Source of the DNA: Candidatus Sericytochromatia bacterium
GTDB lineage: Bacteria > Cyanobacteriota > Sericytochromatia > S15B-MN24 > JAQBPE01
Assembly (NCBI GenBank): GCA_035285325.1
Contig: JAYKJB010000021.1
Coordinates: 82,549 to 146,548 of the forward strand
Length of the DNA: 64,000 nt
Reading direction: 5' to 3'
The position numbers and the translations under genes are program-made. Positions 37,277-46,664 of this stretch are shown piece by piece; positions within the stretch are counted from its first letter, which is position 1, and every line of letters begins with the position of its first letter. Below the pieces are notes generated by a model. That model did not search any database and had not been told where the DNA came from. It worked only from the letters and a program-made list of their open reading frames with translations.

Positions 37277-38971
37277 GTGTCATCCGCCTCCGAGACCACT
37301 GCCAGCGAACGCACCCCCAAGGACTTCATCCGTGAAACCGTCGAAGCGGACCTGGCCGGCGGCAAGCACCGAGAAGTCGTGGTGCGGTTCCCGCCCGAAC
37401 CGAATGGCTACTTGCACATCGGGCATGCCAAGTCGATCTGCCTGAATTTCGGCATCGCGCAGGACTACGGCGGACGATGCCATCTGCGGTTCGACGATAC
37501 GAATCCGGCCAAGGAAGAAACAGAGTACGTCGACGCGATCCAGACCGACGTCAAATGGCTGGGATTCGACTGGAATGACCATCTTTACTTCGCCAGCGAC
37601 TACTTCGGCAAGCTCTACGACTTCGCGGTGGAACTGATCAGCAAGGGTCTGGCCTACGTCGATAGCCAGACGCCGGAAGAGATGCGGGCCAATCGGGGCA
37701 CCCTGACCGAACCGGGTCACAACAGCCCGTATCGCGATCGCAGCGTGGCGGAGAACCTGGACCTGTTCCGGCGCATGCGCGACGGCGAATTTGCCGATGG
37801 GGCGCATGTCCTCCGGGCCAAGATTGACATGGCCTCACCGAATCTCAACATGCGGGATCCCGCGCTGTACCGCATCAAGCGCACGCACCATCACCGGACA
37901 GGGGACGCCTGGTGCCTGTATCCGATGTACGATTACACCCACCCGATCTCGGACGCCCTGGAAGGCATTACCCATTCCATCTGCACGCTGGAGTTCGAGG
38001 ACCACCGCCCGCTTTACGATTGGGTTCTCGACCACATCTCGATCGACACCCATCCGCAGCAGATCGAATTCGCGCGCCTGAACATCACCCACACCGTCAT
38101 GAGCAAGCGCAAGCTGCTCGAACTGGTGACCACGCAGCGGGTCAGTGGCTGGGATGACCCACGGATGCCCACGATTGCTGGGCTGCGTCGTCGGGGCTAC
38201 ACCCCGCGCGGCATCCGCAATTTCTGCTCAGCGATCGGCGTGACCAAGGCCAATGGCGTGGTGGAGTACGGCCTGCTGGAGCATTTCGTGCGGGAAGACC
38301 TCAACCAGACCGCCCGCCGCACCATGGTCGTGCTGAAACCGCTCAAGGTCGTGATTGAGAATTATCCGGAAGGCCAGGTGGAATACCTGGAGGGCGAGAA
38401 CAATCCGGAAGACGCCAGCGCCGGCAGCCGCCAGCTCCCTTTCTCGCGGGAGCTGTACGTCGAGCAGGACGACTTCCGCGAGGAAGCACCGAAAAAGTGG
38501 TTCCGGCTCTCCCCGGGCAAGGAAGTCCGCCTGAAGCACGCGTACTACATCACCTGCCGCGAGGTGATCAAGGACGCAACGGGCGAGGTGGTGGAGTTGC
38601 GCTGCACCTACGATCCCCAGAGCCGCGGCGGCACGCCCGACAATCGCGTGGTGAAAGGCACCTTGCACTGGGTCTCGGCGGCCCACGCCGTGCCGGTCGA
38701 GGTGCGAAATTACGAGGCCCTGTTCGCTGTGGCCTCGCCTTCCGGAGATCTCGACAACGAGCTCAACCCGAACTCGCTGGAAGTTCTGCAGGGCTGCCTG
38801 GCCGAACCTGCGTTGGCCGGAGCCCAGCCGGGCGAACGCTACCAGTTCCTGCGGATGGGCTATTACTGCGTCGACCGCGACTCCGCGCCGGGCAAGCTGG
38901 TCTTCAACCGCACCGCCACCTTGAAGGATGCGTGGGCCCGCATGGAGAAGCGTGAGGGGCAGCCGGGCTGA
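37277..38971 (+). CDS. glnS: Glutaminyl-tRNA synthetase
   Basis: A class I synthetase of 564 residues that charges tRNA-Gln directly. The HIGH motif reads [14 protein letters not shown] and the KMSKS-equivalent is [43 protein letters not shown] and [20 protein letters not shown] are characteristic of bacterial GlnRS rather than GluRS. The C-terminal anticodon-binding beta-barrels are complete. An AT-rich stretch at about 37112-37150 probably holds the promoter. Direct charging is unusual for the cyanobacterial line, which mostly uses the GatCAB route. Confidence 0.97.
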   Translation: MSSASETTASERTPKDFIRETVEADLAGGKHREVVVRFPPEPNGYLHIGHAKSICLNFGIAQDYGGRCHLRFDDTNPAKEETEYVDAIQTDVKWLGFDWNDHLYFASDYFGKLYDFAVELISKGLAYVDSQTPEEMRANRGTLTEPGHNSPYRDRSVAENLDLFRRMRDGEFADGAHVLRAKIDMASPNLNMRDPALYRIKRTHHHRTGDAWCLYPMYDYTHPISDALEGITHSICTLEFEDHRPLYDWVLDHISIDTHPQQIEFARLNITHTVMSKRKLLELVTTQRVSGWDDPRMPTIAGLRRRGYTPRGIRNFCSAIGVTKANGVVEYGLLEHFVREDLNQTARRTMVVLKPLKVVIENYPEGQVEYLEGENNPEDASAGSRQLPFSRELYVEQDDFREEAPKKWFRLSPGKEVRLKHAYYITCREVIKDATGEVVELRCTYDPQSRGGTPDNRVVKGTLHWVSAAHAVPVEVRNYEALFAVASPSGDLDNELNPNSLEVLQGCLAEPALAGAQPGERYQFLRMGYYCVDRDSAPGKLVFNRTATLKDAWARMEKREGQPG

Positions 38972-38986
38972 GGATGATCCCTGGGC

Positions 38987-40132
38987 CTATCCGGGGGGCC
39001 TCCATACAGGAAGACTCCACGGAGAGGAATAGCGACCCGCGTAAGAGGTGGCAGAAGACCCCCACCCAGTATAGTTTCCGACGCCGTCATCCATCACGTT
39101 GTTGGGGTCCAAGTCCATCACGGAGCGAAACTGGTCCGCTGACAGGGTGGTTTCACTCCCTTTGGTGGCATCGCGGAAGGTCACCTGACCGCCTGAGATG
39201 TCCTTCACCAAAACGACGTGGCCGCCCGATCCCTGATTGATCACCACGGAAGCCATTCCATTCGTATTCATGCTGTTTTCCAAGCTTTGCCAGGCTCTCT
39301 CAGGGGCTTGAAACGCACCTTTGGGGAGGCCGTCGTCTCCCGCGTTGCGTTGCTCTGGCGGCACTGAGGTGCCCATGATCGTCTTCAGTCCTGTCACCCG
39401 ATTCAGCCGGTAGGCCTCGCGCAGGGCCAAGCCGCTGCCCCCCCCCTCGACGCGTTGGTCACGGGCCAAGCTGTAGCCCCCACGACCGGCCCCGTGATTC
39501 ATCAGGGCCGCCTGCATCGTGTAATTGAGCTGCTTGTCGGGCGTGAGCCCGCGCTGAGCAGCAATGAAATCCGAGTTACTGGGCGGCGGTCCCGCCTGGT
39601 TGACCGTCAGGTCCACCTCCCCTCCGTCCCGCTGGATCGTGGTTCTGCCGTTTTTCATCAACTCGGTGGCCGCCTTGAAATATCCGGAGGGGTCCGTGGC
39701 CGCCCACATCTGCTGCGCATTGGCGGCCGCACAACTGGAACACCCGGGTATCTGGTCGACATTCGTTAGGGGCTTGGCAATACTCTGAAGGGCCGCGAGG
39801 GCGTGGTCCGGATTGCCGCCCTCCTCCAGAAACTGGTCCACGGCCCGTTGTAGTTCGGGCGACAACCTGCCACGGGCCTCGATGATACTCAGCCGTTCCT
39901 GAATGTCATTTTGCGTCCAGGGCATTCCCCCAAGGTCGGCCTGCGCGGCGGCCTTGAGTCGGTCCGATCCGCCACCGGAAAGGCCGTTCGACCCGGCTTC
40001 CCGGGAACGCCCCACCCGCTCATCGGAGCGATCGCTCGGCGCTTCCGATCGGTTCCGCAACTCGGTATCCGCCACGGAGCGGCTTTTCTTCACCCCATCC
40101 GAAAGTGGCCGGAATCTGGATATCTCGCTCAC
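38987..40132 (-). CDS. Putative papain/C39-like cysteine hydrolase
   Basis: A 381-residue protein. The first ~70 residues are charged and disordered-looking (Ser, Arg and Asp rich). A helical segment follows, then IPGCSSCAAANAQQMW, a likely nucleophile Cys at the start of a helix. Some 180 residues later GGHVVLVKDISGGQVTFRDA matches the His and Asp region of C39/papain-like folds. There is no signal peptide or membrane helix. The layout (disordered start plus cryptic cysteine hydrolase) resembles secreted effector-type proteins, but this is inference. The GTG start has GAGGGA 9 nt upstream. Confidence 0.55.
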   Translation of the reverse strand: MSEISRFRPLSDGVKKSRSVADTELRNRSEAPSDRSDERVGRSREAGSNGLSGGGSDRLKAAAQADLGGMPWTQNDIQERLSIIEARGRLSPELQRAVDQFLEEGGNPDHALAALQSIAKPLTNVDQIPGCSSCAAANAQQMWAATDPSGYFKAATELMKNGRTTIQRDGGEVDLTVNQAGPPPSNSDFIAAQRGLTPDKQLNYTMQAALMNHGAGRGGYSLARDQRVEGGGSGLALREAYRLNRVTGLKTIMGTSVPPEQRNAGDDGLPKGAFQAPERAWQSLENSMNTNGMASVVINQGSGGHVVLVKDISGGQVTFRDATKGSETTLSADQFRSVMDLDPNNVMDDGVGNYTGWGSSATSYAGRYSSPWSLPVWRPPG

Positions 40133-40288
40133 GGTGGATTCCCTCGCAGCTCAAGTGATGGGGAGACCGAGCGCACGCAGCGAGGCCGCTCGATCACTGC
40201 ACACCCATGATCCGCATACCCGGCCTGAGGCCTATCAAACGTCCCCCCGAAACTGGTCATCCGGACAGGGTTTGAGCGGCGCCACGAA

Positions 40289-40873
40289 TCAAGCGGGCGG
40301 CGTCGGTCCGCCGTTGCGATTCTCGAGGCGGGCGCGAATGATCGCGCCCAGCAACAACGCGAAGGGGAGCCCCACGCCGATGCACGCCCCGGTCGCAACG
40401 GCCCCGGCCGTACCCACCACGGCGGCTCCGATCGCCGCACCAGCCGCCGTCAGACCCGCCGGAATCAGGGCGCCTGTCACCATCTTCCAGCGCACCGGCG
40501 GGGAGGCGCCAGGCCGCGAGCCCTTCCAGATCTCCTCGGCCGCGATCAGTACTCCGACCAGGCTGCCGCCGATCACCGCCAAGCTGGCCCCCAGGACCGG
40601 ATTGGCAGCCCAAACGCCCACCAACGCCCCTGTGCCGGCCAGCGGGAAGCTGAGACCGAAACTCGCCAGCACGGCCACGAGATCATCGAATCCGCCCCCG
40701 CCGCGGGTCACGCGCACGGGTCCCGGCTGGGCAGGCAAAGGCGGGGCCAGCCACTGGTCCGGGGCCATCGGAGGCAGCGGCGCAGGGGGAGCGGGAGCGG
40801 CCAGCGGTTGCGGTGGAAGGCTCGGCCCCAGGACTGGGGCAGAAGGGGGAAGCCAGGAAGTGGCTGGCAGCAT
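40289..40873 (-). CDS. Pro-rich hypothetical membrane protein
   Basis: A 194-residue protein. The first 55 residues are Pro/Ala-rich. A Gly-rich turn follows, and then three or four hydrophobic helices (LVAVLASFGLSFPLAGTGALVGVW, LGASLAVIGGSLVGVLIAA and AIGAAVVGTAGAVATGAC-like) run toward a short basic tail. No family was recognised. The ATG at 40873 has GAGGAGG 8 nt upstream. Confidence 0.6.
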   Translation of the reverse strand: MLPATSWLPPSAPVLGPSLPPQPLAAPAPPAPLPPMAPDQWLAPPLPAQPGPVRVTRGGGGFDDLVAVLASFGLSFPLAGTGALVGVWAANPVLGASLAVIGGSLVGVLIAAEEIWKGSRPGASPPVRWKMVTGALIPAGLTAAGAAIGAAVVGTAGAVATGACIGVGLPFALLLGAIIRARLENRNGGPTPPA

Positions 40874-41021
40874 CGGGGGCCCTCCTCGCGTCAGGCGTCG
40901 TACACGTGTTTCAATGGGTTGTCGCTGACAGGGCCTTGCGGCTTGTGCGCCCCACGCCCCCACCGTGTTAAGGACCGACTAATACGGGGGTAAATTTACA
41001 CAAAGCCAAAGGGGGCAAAGG

Positions 41022-41654
41022 ATGGTGGAATCTCGGGTGACCGAAGCCAGGCAAGCCGCGTTCTGGCAAGCCCGTTACGAGGCGGAGGACGCGCCGTGGG
41101 ACCTGGGGCAGCCTGCCCCGGCCCTGCTGACCTGGCTGAAAACCCACCCGGGTGACCAGCGACGCGTGCTGGTGCCTGGCTGCGGTCGGGGGCACGATGC
41201 GCTGGCGCTCGCGGAGGCGGGCTACACCGTCGTGGCCGTGGACTTCGCCGCCAGCGCCCTGGACGCCTTGCGCCAGGCCAGCGCGGCGAAAGGCCTGTCG
41301 GTGTCCGTGCACGAGGCCGACCTTTTTGACCTGGACCCCGCCCGAGTGGGCCAGTTCGACCTGTGGTTCGAACATACCTGTTTTTGTGCCATCGATCCCG
41401 CCGAGCGGTCGCGTTATGTGGCCCAGGCCGCGAGGCTGTTGAGTCCCGACGGCCAGCTGATCGGGGTATTTTTCACCCACGGTGAGGCGGGTGGTCCGCC
41501 GTTTGACAGCCGCCCTGAGGAAATCCAACGCCTGTTTGCCCAGGACTTCGTTCAGCACGAACTCGTGACGACCCCGCATTCCGTGCCGAAACGACGCGGC
41601 AAGGAGACCTGGGGGCATTTCACCCGAAGGAGGCCCGATGGACACCACCGGTGA
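41022..41654 (+). CDS. TPMT-family thiol/halide methyltransferase-like protein
   Basis: A 210-residue SAM methyltransferase of the thiopurine methyltransferase superfamily. It starts with FWQARYEAEDAPWDLGQPAPAL, the family's N-terminal clamp. Motif I reads VLVPGCGRGHDALALAEAG, then VVAVDFAASAL, and FDLWFEHTCFCAIDP is the specific TPMT-like stretch. HSVPKRRGKETWGHF closes it. Likely substrates are thiols, selenite/tellurite or halides. The downstream CPXCG gene starts inside its last 17 nt, so they are coupled. Confidence 0.88.
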   Translation: MVESRVTEARQAAFWQARYEAEDAPWDLGQPAPALLTWLKTHPGDQRRVLVPGCGRGHDALALAEAGYTVVAVDFAASALDALRQASAAKGLSVSVHEADLFDLDPARVGQFDLWFEHTCFCAIDPAERSRYVAQAARLLSPDGQLIGVFFTHGEAGGPPFDSRPEEIQRLFAQDFVQHELVTTPHSVPKRRGKETWGHFTRRRPDGHHR

Positions 41655-41826
41655 ATATACCTGCCCCACCTGCGGCGAGTGCAGCGTGACCGGCGTGGAC
41701 ATCTCGCAGGGCATGTCCCAGCGACTGATCGAGGACTGTCAGGTCTGCTGCCGCCCGATGACGCTGTTCATCCGCTTCGACGAGGACGACTTCACTGTCT
41801 CCATCGAAGCGGAACCGCTGGACTAG
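41638..41826 (+). CDS. CPXCG-motif cysteine-rich protein
   Basis: A 62-residue protein of the CPXCG family (small zinc-ribbon). YTCPTCGE gives the first Cys pair and DCQVCCRPM the second, followed by the acidic strand FDEDDFTVSIEAE. It overlaps the end of the TPMT-like gene. Members are common, single-domain and of unknown role. Confidence 0.88.
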   Translation: MDTTGEYTCPTCGECSVTGVDISQGMSQRLIEDCQVCCRPMTLFIRFDEDDFTVSIEAEPLD

Positions 41827-41881
41827 GGTTCCTCCCCGCTTTCCAACCCAACGCGTTTCAGTTGGACCGAAACGGGTGGAT

Positions 41882-42697
41882 TCAAAGCAATGCCGAAAGT
41901 GCCTCGTGAATCAGGGCGCGGCGGCGGCCGGGTGATCTTTCCGCCTCCACCGCAGCCAGCTGCGTCTGAAGCACGGGCGTACCGAGCAACTCGGTGGCCT
42001 CCTGCAAGGCCCGATGCCCGAGTTGCTCCCACTCCTCGGGGGTCACGGCGCTGCCGGGTTTGGGCGCCCGCGAAACAGCCAGACTGGCCATCACCAGTGC
42101 CACCTCGACGGGGTTGCCATCTTCCGGAAGCACCTCCAAGGCCGCCAACCCCTCCTTGGCCAACGAGAGACCCTCAGCGGGAGTCTCCAGAATGGCCAGG
42201 CCATCTTGCAGGAAATTCGCCAGCCGCATCACCTCCGGTTCGTTCACCGAAGCGAAGGCGCCTTCCGCGAGGCGATGTGAGAGGTCCAAGGCCTGGAGAC
42301 GGCCCATGGGAGATCGGGCAGCGGGGGCGGACATCTGCTGGTCGATCGCCGCGCTGGTCAAGCGCGCCACCATGATGCGAGCCGCGGCACGATCCGTGTG
42401 AGTGGCGCGCAAATCGTGGTCCAGCAGGGCCGCCTCCAGCCACTCGCGGCGCGCCCGTGGGGATGGGAACAAGCGAGCGGAGTCGAGCAGGAAGGGCAGC
42501 GTCGTGTTGGCCGGCTGGCCGATCAGCCGCTTCAAGCGGTCGGCCGCAGACCTGGCGGCGACCTCATCCGGACTGATTCGAACACGGTCGGCGGGGATGC
42601 CCGCTCCCCCATCAGGCAGCGCGGCACTCGGGGCGGCGGGCGACGGGGCCTTGAATTCGCCGGGCAAGAGGGCCAGTCGACGGAAGGAAACGAGCAT
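41882..42697 (-). CDS. Hypothetical alpha-helical protein
   Basis: A 271-residue protein with no recognised family. It has an Ala/Pro-rich start and then a long, regular helical region with TPR-like helix pairs (for example LANFLQDGLAILETPAEGLSLAKEGLAALEV, split here by eye). There is no signal peptide or membrane segment. The ATG start is at 42697. It may be a helical scaffold. Confidence 0.55.
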   Translation of the reverse strand: MLVSFRRLALLPGEFKAPSPAAPSAALPDGGAGIPADRVRISPDEVAARSAADRLKRLIGQPANTTLPFLLDSARLFPSPRARREWLEAALLDHDLRATHTDRAAARIMVARLTSAAIDQQMSAPAARSPMGRLQALDLSHRLAEGAFASVNEPEVMRLANFLQDGLAILETPAEGLSLAKEGLAALEVLPEDGNPVEVALVMASLAVSRAPKPGSAVTPEEWEQLGHRALQEATELLGTPVLQTQLAAVEAERSPGRRRALIHEALSALL

Positions 42698-43092
42698 GAA
42701 AACACCTCGAGTATTCGGTGGGAATCTGGACGTGGCCAGCGAGGCTGGAATGGGCTGGAGATCCAGCCAGGCCTCGCCGCTGAAAACGTTATGAACCTGG
42801 GTGGTTACCGCGACGTTTCAAAGCGCCCGCGCCTTGGTTAATTTTTCACTAAGGAGGACTGAAGCCCTCAGCAGCCACCGGCTGCTCCCAACCGTGCGGC
42901 ACGTTTGTCGGCTCAAATCGACCCCCGGAGCCTCGTGGCAGCGAATGGCCCAGGCGCGTGGCGAAATGGGGCACAGGATTTTCTCCACGGATGCGGAACA
43001 AGCCGGAAACAAAGTGGTTGTAACAAGGTATAAGAGGGGGCGTGGGGTGCTTGGCATCCCGAACTGTCCGAGCCCTTCTGGAGATGGCCCCC
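42698..43092 (+). other. Intergenic region between divergent genes
   Basis: About 395 nt between divergent genes. I see no RNA gene or strong terminator. A TATAAG lies at about 43029-43034, which could be a -10 for the following gene, but there is no good -35. Frames crossing it are short and lack ribosome-binding sites. Confidence 0.4.
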
Positions 43093-44637
43093 ATGGGCAC
43101 GCCCCCCACCCCGACCCTTCCGTTGATCTGGCTGCTGAAGCCCGGGCAACACCCGGCTGAGGTGCTTCTCTGGGCCCAAGGAAAAACGCTCCGCATCCCG
43201 CTGATCCCGGCCCCTGACCCGGGCAGCTTTCCGGAAGGTCCGGCCCGAGACGCGGTCGCCTATCTGCTGAGCCAGCGGGAGCATTTGCTGAGCTTGTGGG
43301 GATCCCGACCGGCCGCGCCGGAAGGGTTCGCGGGGGCGCGTGCGTTGCGCGTGATGCCCCTGGCCGGGCGCCGCTGGTGTTTCGAACTGGCTGGTGGGGT
43401 GGCGGTGGCCTGCCCCGCCGCCTTCCTGCCTCTCCTGGAGCGGACCCAGATGGCCAACCCCGTGGCACTGGAAGAGGGACGCTGGTGGATGTGGCCGGAC
43501 GTGCCCGCGGCGATCTCCGTGAGTGAGCTTCTCTGGGCGCTCGCGCACGGCGCCGCCCAAGCCCCGAGCCTGGTGTGCGGGCGCGTGGGCGCGGCGCCAG
43601 CATCATCATCGGGCCAGCCCGCCCTCGCCCCCGTGGCGGAAGCGGCCGGCAGCCCGCCAGCGGTGGAGGCCGTGAGCGAGTTGAATGCAGTGACCGCCGC
43701 GCACCAGCCAAGCGTGGCCGAAAGCACCCAGGAGACCCTCGTTCCCGCCGAAGCCCCACGGGCGGAAGCGATCGCCGACGGTGCTTCCGTGAATGTCCCA
43801 TTCGGGACGGCCACCGCTTCCGAGGTGGTCGCCCCGGTGCCCGTGGCCGCCCCGAACCCGTCGCCAAACGGAGACGTTTCGATGACGCAAGCCGTCCCGG
43901 TCGCGACGATGGAGGAAGCGGCCCCCATTCCCATGGCCGTCCCGGTCGCGGCGACCGAGGAAGCGGCCCCCATTCCCATGGCCGTCCCGGTCGCGACGAC
44001 CGAGGAAGCGGCCCCCATTCCCGTGGCCGTCCCGGTCGCGACGACCGAGGAAGTGGCCCCCATTCCCATGGCCGTCCCGGTCGCCGCGCCCAGCCAGGCC
44101 TCCCCGGTGGCCGTGAACCCTCCGGACGCCGCGGCGCCCCCGCCCGTCGCCGAGGCCACCGCGCGGGGAGCGCGACGCCCCGCCCCCCCTGCCGCGGAGG
44201 GAGAATCCAAGGTGGACCGCCGCACGCGCGTGCAGGCCGGGTCGGTGCAAGGCATGATCCTGCTGAACGGCGAGTTCATCGACCAGTCCGAATACGGCCG
44301 CCTGACGGAGGAGCACACCAAACGCCGGGAAGCAGGGCAGACCGTGGCTCTCGGCCAGGTAGCGCTGGAGCTGGGGTACGTGACGCCTGACCAGTTGCGC
44401 TTCGTGATGACCCTGTCGCGTCGGGTCTCGGTGAAGGAGGACCAGCCCAAGCCACTGGCGCTGTTCTTGCTCGAACACAACGTGATCCGGCCGGTGCCCA
44501 TGAACCTCGCGATGGAGAAAGCGCAGGAGTCCGGGAAACCGCTCGAGCAGGTGCTGGTAGAACTGAATCTGATCAACGAGGCCGCCTTGAAAACCTTCGT
44601 CGACATTCACCAACGGTTCAGCTCCAACCGTGGCTGA
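43093..44637 (+). CDS. Protein with Ala/Pro-rich tandem repeats and MshEN-like C-terminal region
   Basis: A 514-residue protein. Residues 1-165 form a folded-looking N-terminal domain. Residues ~170-370 are low-complexity Ala/Pro/Glu, including four tandem 15-residue repeats reading roughly AVPVATTEEAAPIPM. The last 130 residues contain two copies of a motif like ALGQVALELGYVTPDQLR and PLEQVLVELNLINEAALK, which resembles the N-terminal domain of type II secretion/type IV pilus ATPases (MshEN). The ATG at 43093 has GGAG about 11 nt upstream. The next gene starts 8 nt before its stop. The role may involve pilus, secretion or cyclic-dinucleotide sensing, but this is a guess. Confidence 0.6.
   Translation: MGTPPTPTLPLIWLLKPGQHPAEVLLWAQGKTLRIPLIPAPDPGSFPEGPARDAVAYLLSQREHLLSLWGSRPAAPEGFAGARALRVMPLAGRRWCFELAGGVAVACPAAFLPLLERTQMANPVALEEGRWWMWPDVPAAISVSELLWALAHGAAQAPSLVCGRVGAAPASSSGQPALAPVAEAAGSPPAVEAVSELNAVTAAHQPSVAESTQETLVPAEAPRAEAIADGASVNVPFGTATASEVVAPVPVAAPNPSPNGDVSMTQAVPVATMEEAAPIPMAVPVAATEEAAPIPMAVPVATTEEAAPIPVAVPVATTEEVAPIPMAVPVAAPSQASPVAVNPPDAAAPPPVAEATARGARRPAPPAAEGESKVDRRTRVQAGSVQGMILLNGEFIDQSEYGRLTEEHTKRREAGQTVALGQVALELGYVTPDQLRFVMTLSRRVSVKEDQPKPLALFLLEHNVIRPVPMNLAMEKAQESGKPLEQVLVELNLINEAALKTFVDIHQRFSSNRG
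43891..44088 (+). repeat. Four 45-bp tandem repeats plus a partial fifth
   Basis: Units begin at 43891, 43936, 43981 and 44026, each starting GCCGTCCCGGTCGCG. A partial copy starts at 44071. They are in frame and encode 15-residue Ala/Pro/Glu repeats. Units differ by only a few bases, so they arose recently. Confidence 0.95.
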
Positions 44638-46060
44638 GTCAGCGCCCTCGCCCGATGTGCCGGGACTCAGTGCCGCCGAACTGGAAGCCTGTCTGGCGAC
44701 CCTGCAGCGAATTGCAGATGCCCGGGTGGTGTTTCCTCGTGCCCATCGGTTGAGCGGCTTGATTGCGAAGCTGTATCGCGAGAGCCGCCGCCACGACAAG
44801 CAAACGGAGAAGCGGCAAGAACGTGAGGCGGACCTGGACCAGCAGGCCCAGACCATCATGGTGCAGATTCAGCGCGATGCCCTGCCATCTCCCGCGCTGG
44901 CCCTGCCGCCGCCGGAGCACATCGTGCGGCAACTCCACCAGCCTGAAACCTGTTACATCTGCAAACAGGAATACACGGAACTGCATTTCTTCTATCACCT
45001 GCTCTGTCCGCGTTGTGCCGCTTTCAATTTCGAGATGCGACAGGTCCGGGCGGACCTGCGCGGTCATACCGCCCTGGTCACCGGGGGAAGGGTCAAGATC
45101 GGCCACCAGACGGTGCTGCGCTTGTTGCGGGACGGCGCGCGCGTGATCGTGACCACCCGCTTTCCCTACGCGGCTGCCAAGCGCCTGCGCGAGGAACCGG
45201 ACGCGGCCGAATGGCTGCATCGCCTGCAGGTATACGGGCTCGACCTGCGTAACATTCCCGCCGTGGAGGCCTTCGCGGCCCATCTGAGCGCCACGGAAAG
45301 CCACCTCGACATCCTGATCCACAACGCCGCGCAGACCATCCGGCGCCCCCCGGGCTTTTACCGCGAGCTGGCGGAACAGGAGCTGCAACCGTCGCTGAGT
45401 GTGCCGGAGGAAGCGCGTCGCCTGGTCTGCCAGGAAACCGCCCAACCGCTCATCAAGGCGCTGGCCGCCGGAGCCAGTGAGCTGCCCGGCGGGCCTGAAC
45501 TGGTGCCCACCCAACTGGACGTGCTACCGGTGGACCGGCTGGCCGACCACGAGGAGCGGGCCGATCAGCGCGACCGCAACAGCTGGCTGTTGCGCCTGGA
45601 CGAGGTCAGTGCCCCTGAGATGCTCGAGGTGCAACTGGTCAACACGGTGGCGCCGTTCCTGTTGAACGGTCGCTTGCGGCCCCTGATGCAGCGCTCCCCG
45701 AACGCCCGCCGCTTCATCGTGAATGTCTCGGCCATGGAGGGCCAGTTCAGCCGCCACAAAACCATCTACCACCCGCACACGAATATGGCCAAGGCGTCGC
45801 TCAACATGATGACCCGCACGTCGGGGGAAGACTTCGCGCGCGATGGCATCTACATGACCAGCGTCGACACCGGTTGGGTCACGGATGAAAATCCCACCCC
45901 CAAGCGCGAACGAGGCCAGCGCGAGCGCGGGTTTTTCCCGCCCCTCGACATCGTCGACGGCATGGCGCGCATTTATCACCCCGTGGCCTTCGGTCTCAGC
46001 AAACCTGAGGTGCCTTTTTTCGGGGTCTTCCTGAAAGACTATGCGCCCTGTCCGTGGTGA
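44630..46060 (+). CDS. SDR-family oxidoreductase with N-terminal zinc finger
   Basis: A 476-residue protein. Residues ~1-95 are helical. Residues ~105-130 hold CYICKQEY...LLCPRCAAF, two CxxC knuckles forming a zinc finger. A short-chain dehydrogenase follows: cofactor loop ALVTGGRVKIG, NAA-type DILIHNAAQT, and FIVNVSAMEGQF at the usual Ser position. The expected Tyr-x-x-x-Lys reads Thr-Asn-Met-Ala-Lys in YHPHTNMAKASLNMM, so the catalytic Tyr is replaced or shifted. The C-terminus is extended. It overlaps its neighbours on both sides and heads an operon with a Tat lipoprotein and a GMC oxidoreductase. Confidence 0.8.
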   Translation: MAESAPSPDVPGLSAAELEACLATLQRIADARVVFPRAHRLSGLIAKLYRESRRHDKQTEKRQEREADLDQQAQTIMVQIQRDALPSPALALPPPEHIVRQLHQPETCYICKQEYTELHFFYHLLCPRCAAFNFEMRQVRADLRGHTALVTGGRVKIGHQTVLRLLRDGARVIVTTRFPYAAAKRLREEPDAAEWLHRLQVYGLDLRNIPAVEAFAAHLSATESHLDILIHNAAQTIRRPPGFYRELAEQELQPSLSVPEEARRLVCQETAQPLIKALAAGASELPGGPELVPTQLDVLPVDRLADHEERADQRDRNSWLLRLDEVSAPEMLEVQLVNTVAPFLLNGRLRPLMQRSPNARRFIVNVSAMEGQFSRHKTIYHPHTNMAKASLNMMTRTSGEDFARDGIYMTSVDTGWVTDENPTPKRERGQRERGFFPPLDIVDGMARIYHPVAFGLSKPEVPFFGVFLKDYAPCPW

Positions 46061-46664
46061 GGCCGGCGATCGCCGGCGCGGCGTGTCGCGCAGAGCCTTT
46101 CTGGGCGGCCTCGCGACGCTTTCGCTGGGCTATCCGCTGGCGGCCTGTTCCCCGCCACCCGCGCCGGGACGGGTGCTGACCGGTCCTCAGGGCGACCTCC
46201 TGGAGGCCTTGAGCGAGGCCCTCTGGCCGGCGGTCCACGGCCTACCCGGCAGCCGGGTCGCCCGGGTGGCGAACCGTGCGCAAACCCTGCTGGTTCATGC
46301 ACCAGCGGACATGCAGGACGAGGTGCGTTTGCTGGTGGACACGCTCGACCGCTTCAGCTGGTTATCCGGGCGAAGCGGCTCGCTGAGCAGCTGGCCTCAG
46401 GTCCAGCGAGAGCGCTATCTGGCGGGCTGGCGAGACGCTCCCCTCGCGTTGTCTGCCAGAGCCTGGGCAGGGCTGGTGCGCCTCACCGGCACCCTCACCT
46501 ACATGAGCCCTGCCAGCTGGCCGGCCATTCAGTTTCCGGGGCCCTGGTACGGCCGCCTGGACGTCGGCGTGGGACTGGACCACCGCCGAGTGCTGGGGGC
46601 CAATCCCAACCCGCATTGGGACCGCCCCTACCCACGCCAACCGGAGGGCGCCGTCCGTGCGTGA
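46041..46664 (+). CDS. Tat-exported lipoprotein (gluconate 2-dehydrogenase subunit 3-like)
   Basis: A 207-residue protein. SRRAFLGGLATLSLGYPLAAC is a twin-arginine signal that also ends in a lipobox Cys. The mature part is helical and resembles the small subunit 3 of membrane gluconate/sorbitol dehydrogenases, which accompanies GMC flavoproteins and carries them through the Tat pathway. It overlaps the SDR gene by 20 nt and the GMC gene by 8 nt, so co-expression is tight. Confidence 0.7.
   Translation: MRPVRGEAGDRRRGVSRRAFLGGLATLSLGYPLAACSPPPAPGRVLTGPQGDLLEALSEALWPAVHGLPGSRVARVANRAQTLLVHAPADMQDEVRLLVDTLDRFSWLSGRSGSLSSWPQVQRERYLAGWRDAPLALSARAWAGLVRLTGTLTYMSPASWPAIQFPGPWYGRLDVGVGLDHRRVLGANPNPHWDRPYPRQPEGAVRA

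Noticed and set aside
42801-43160. 119-residue + strand frame in the divergent gap
   Set aside because: No ribosome-binding site, mixed composition and overlap with the better-supported gene starting at 43093.
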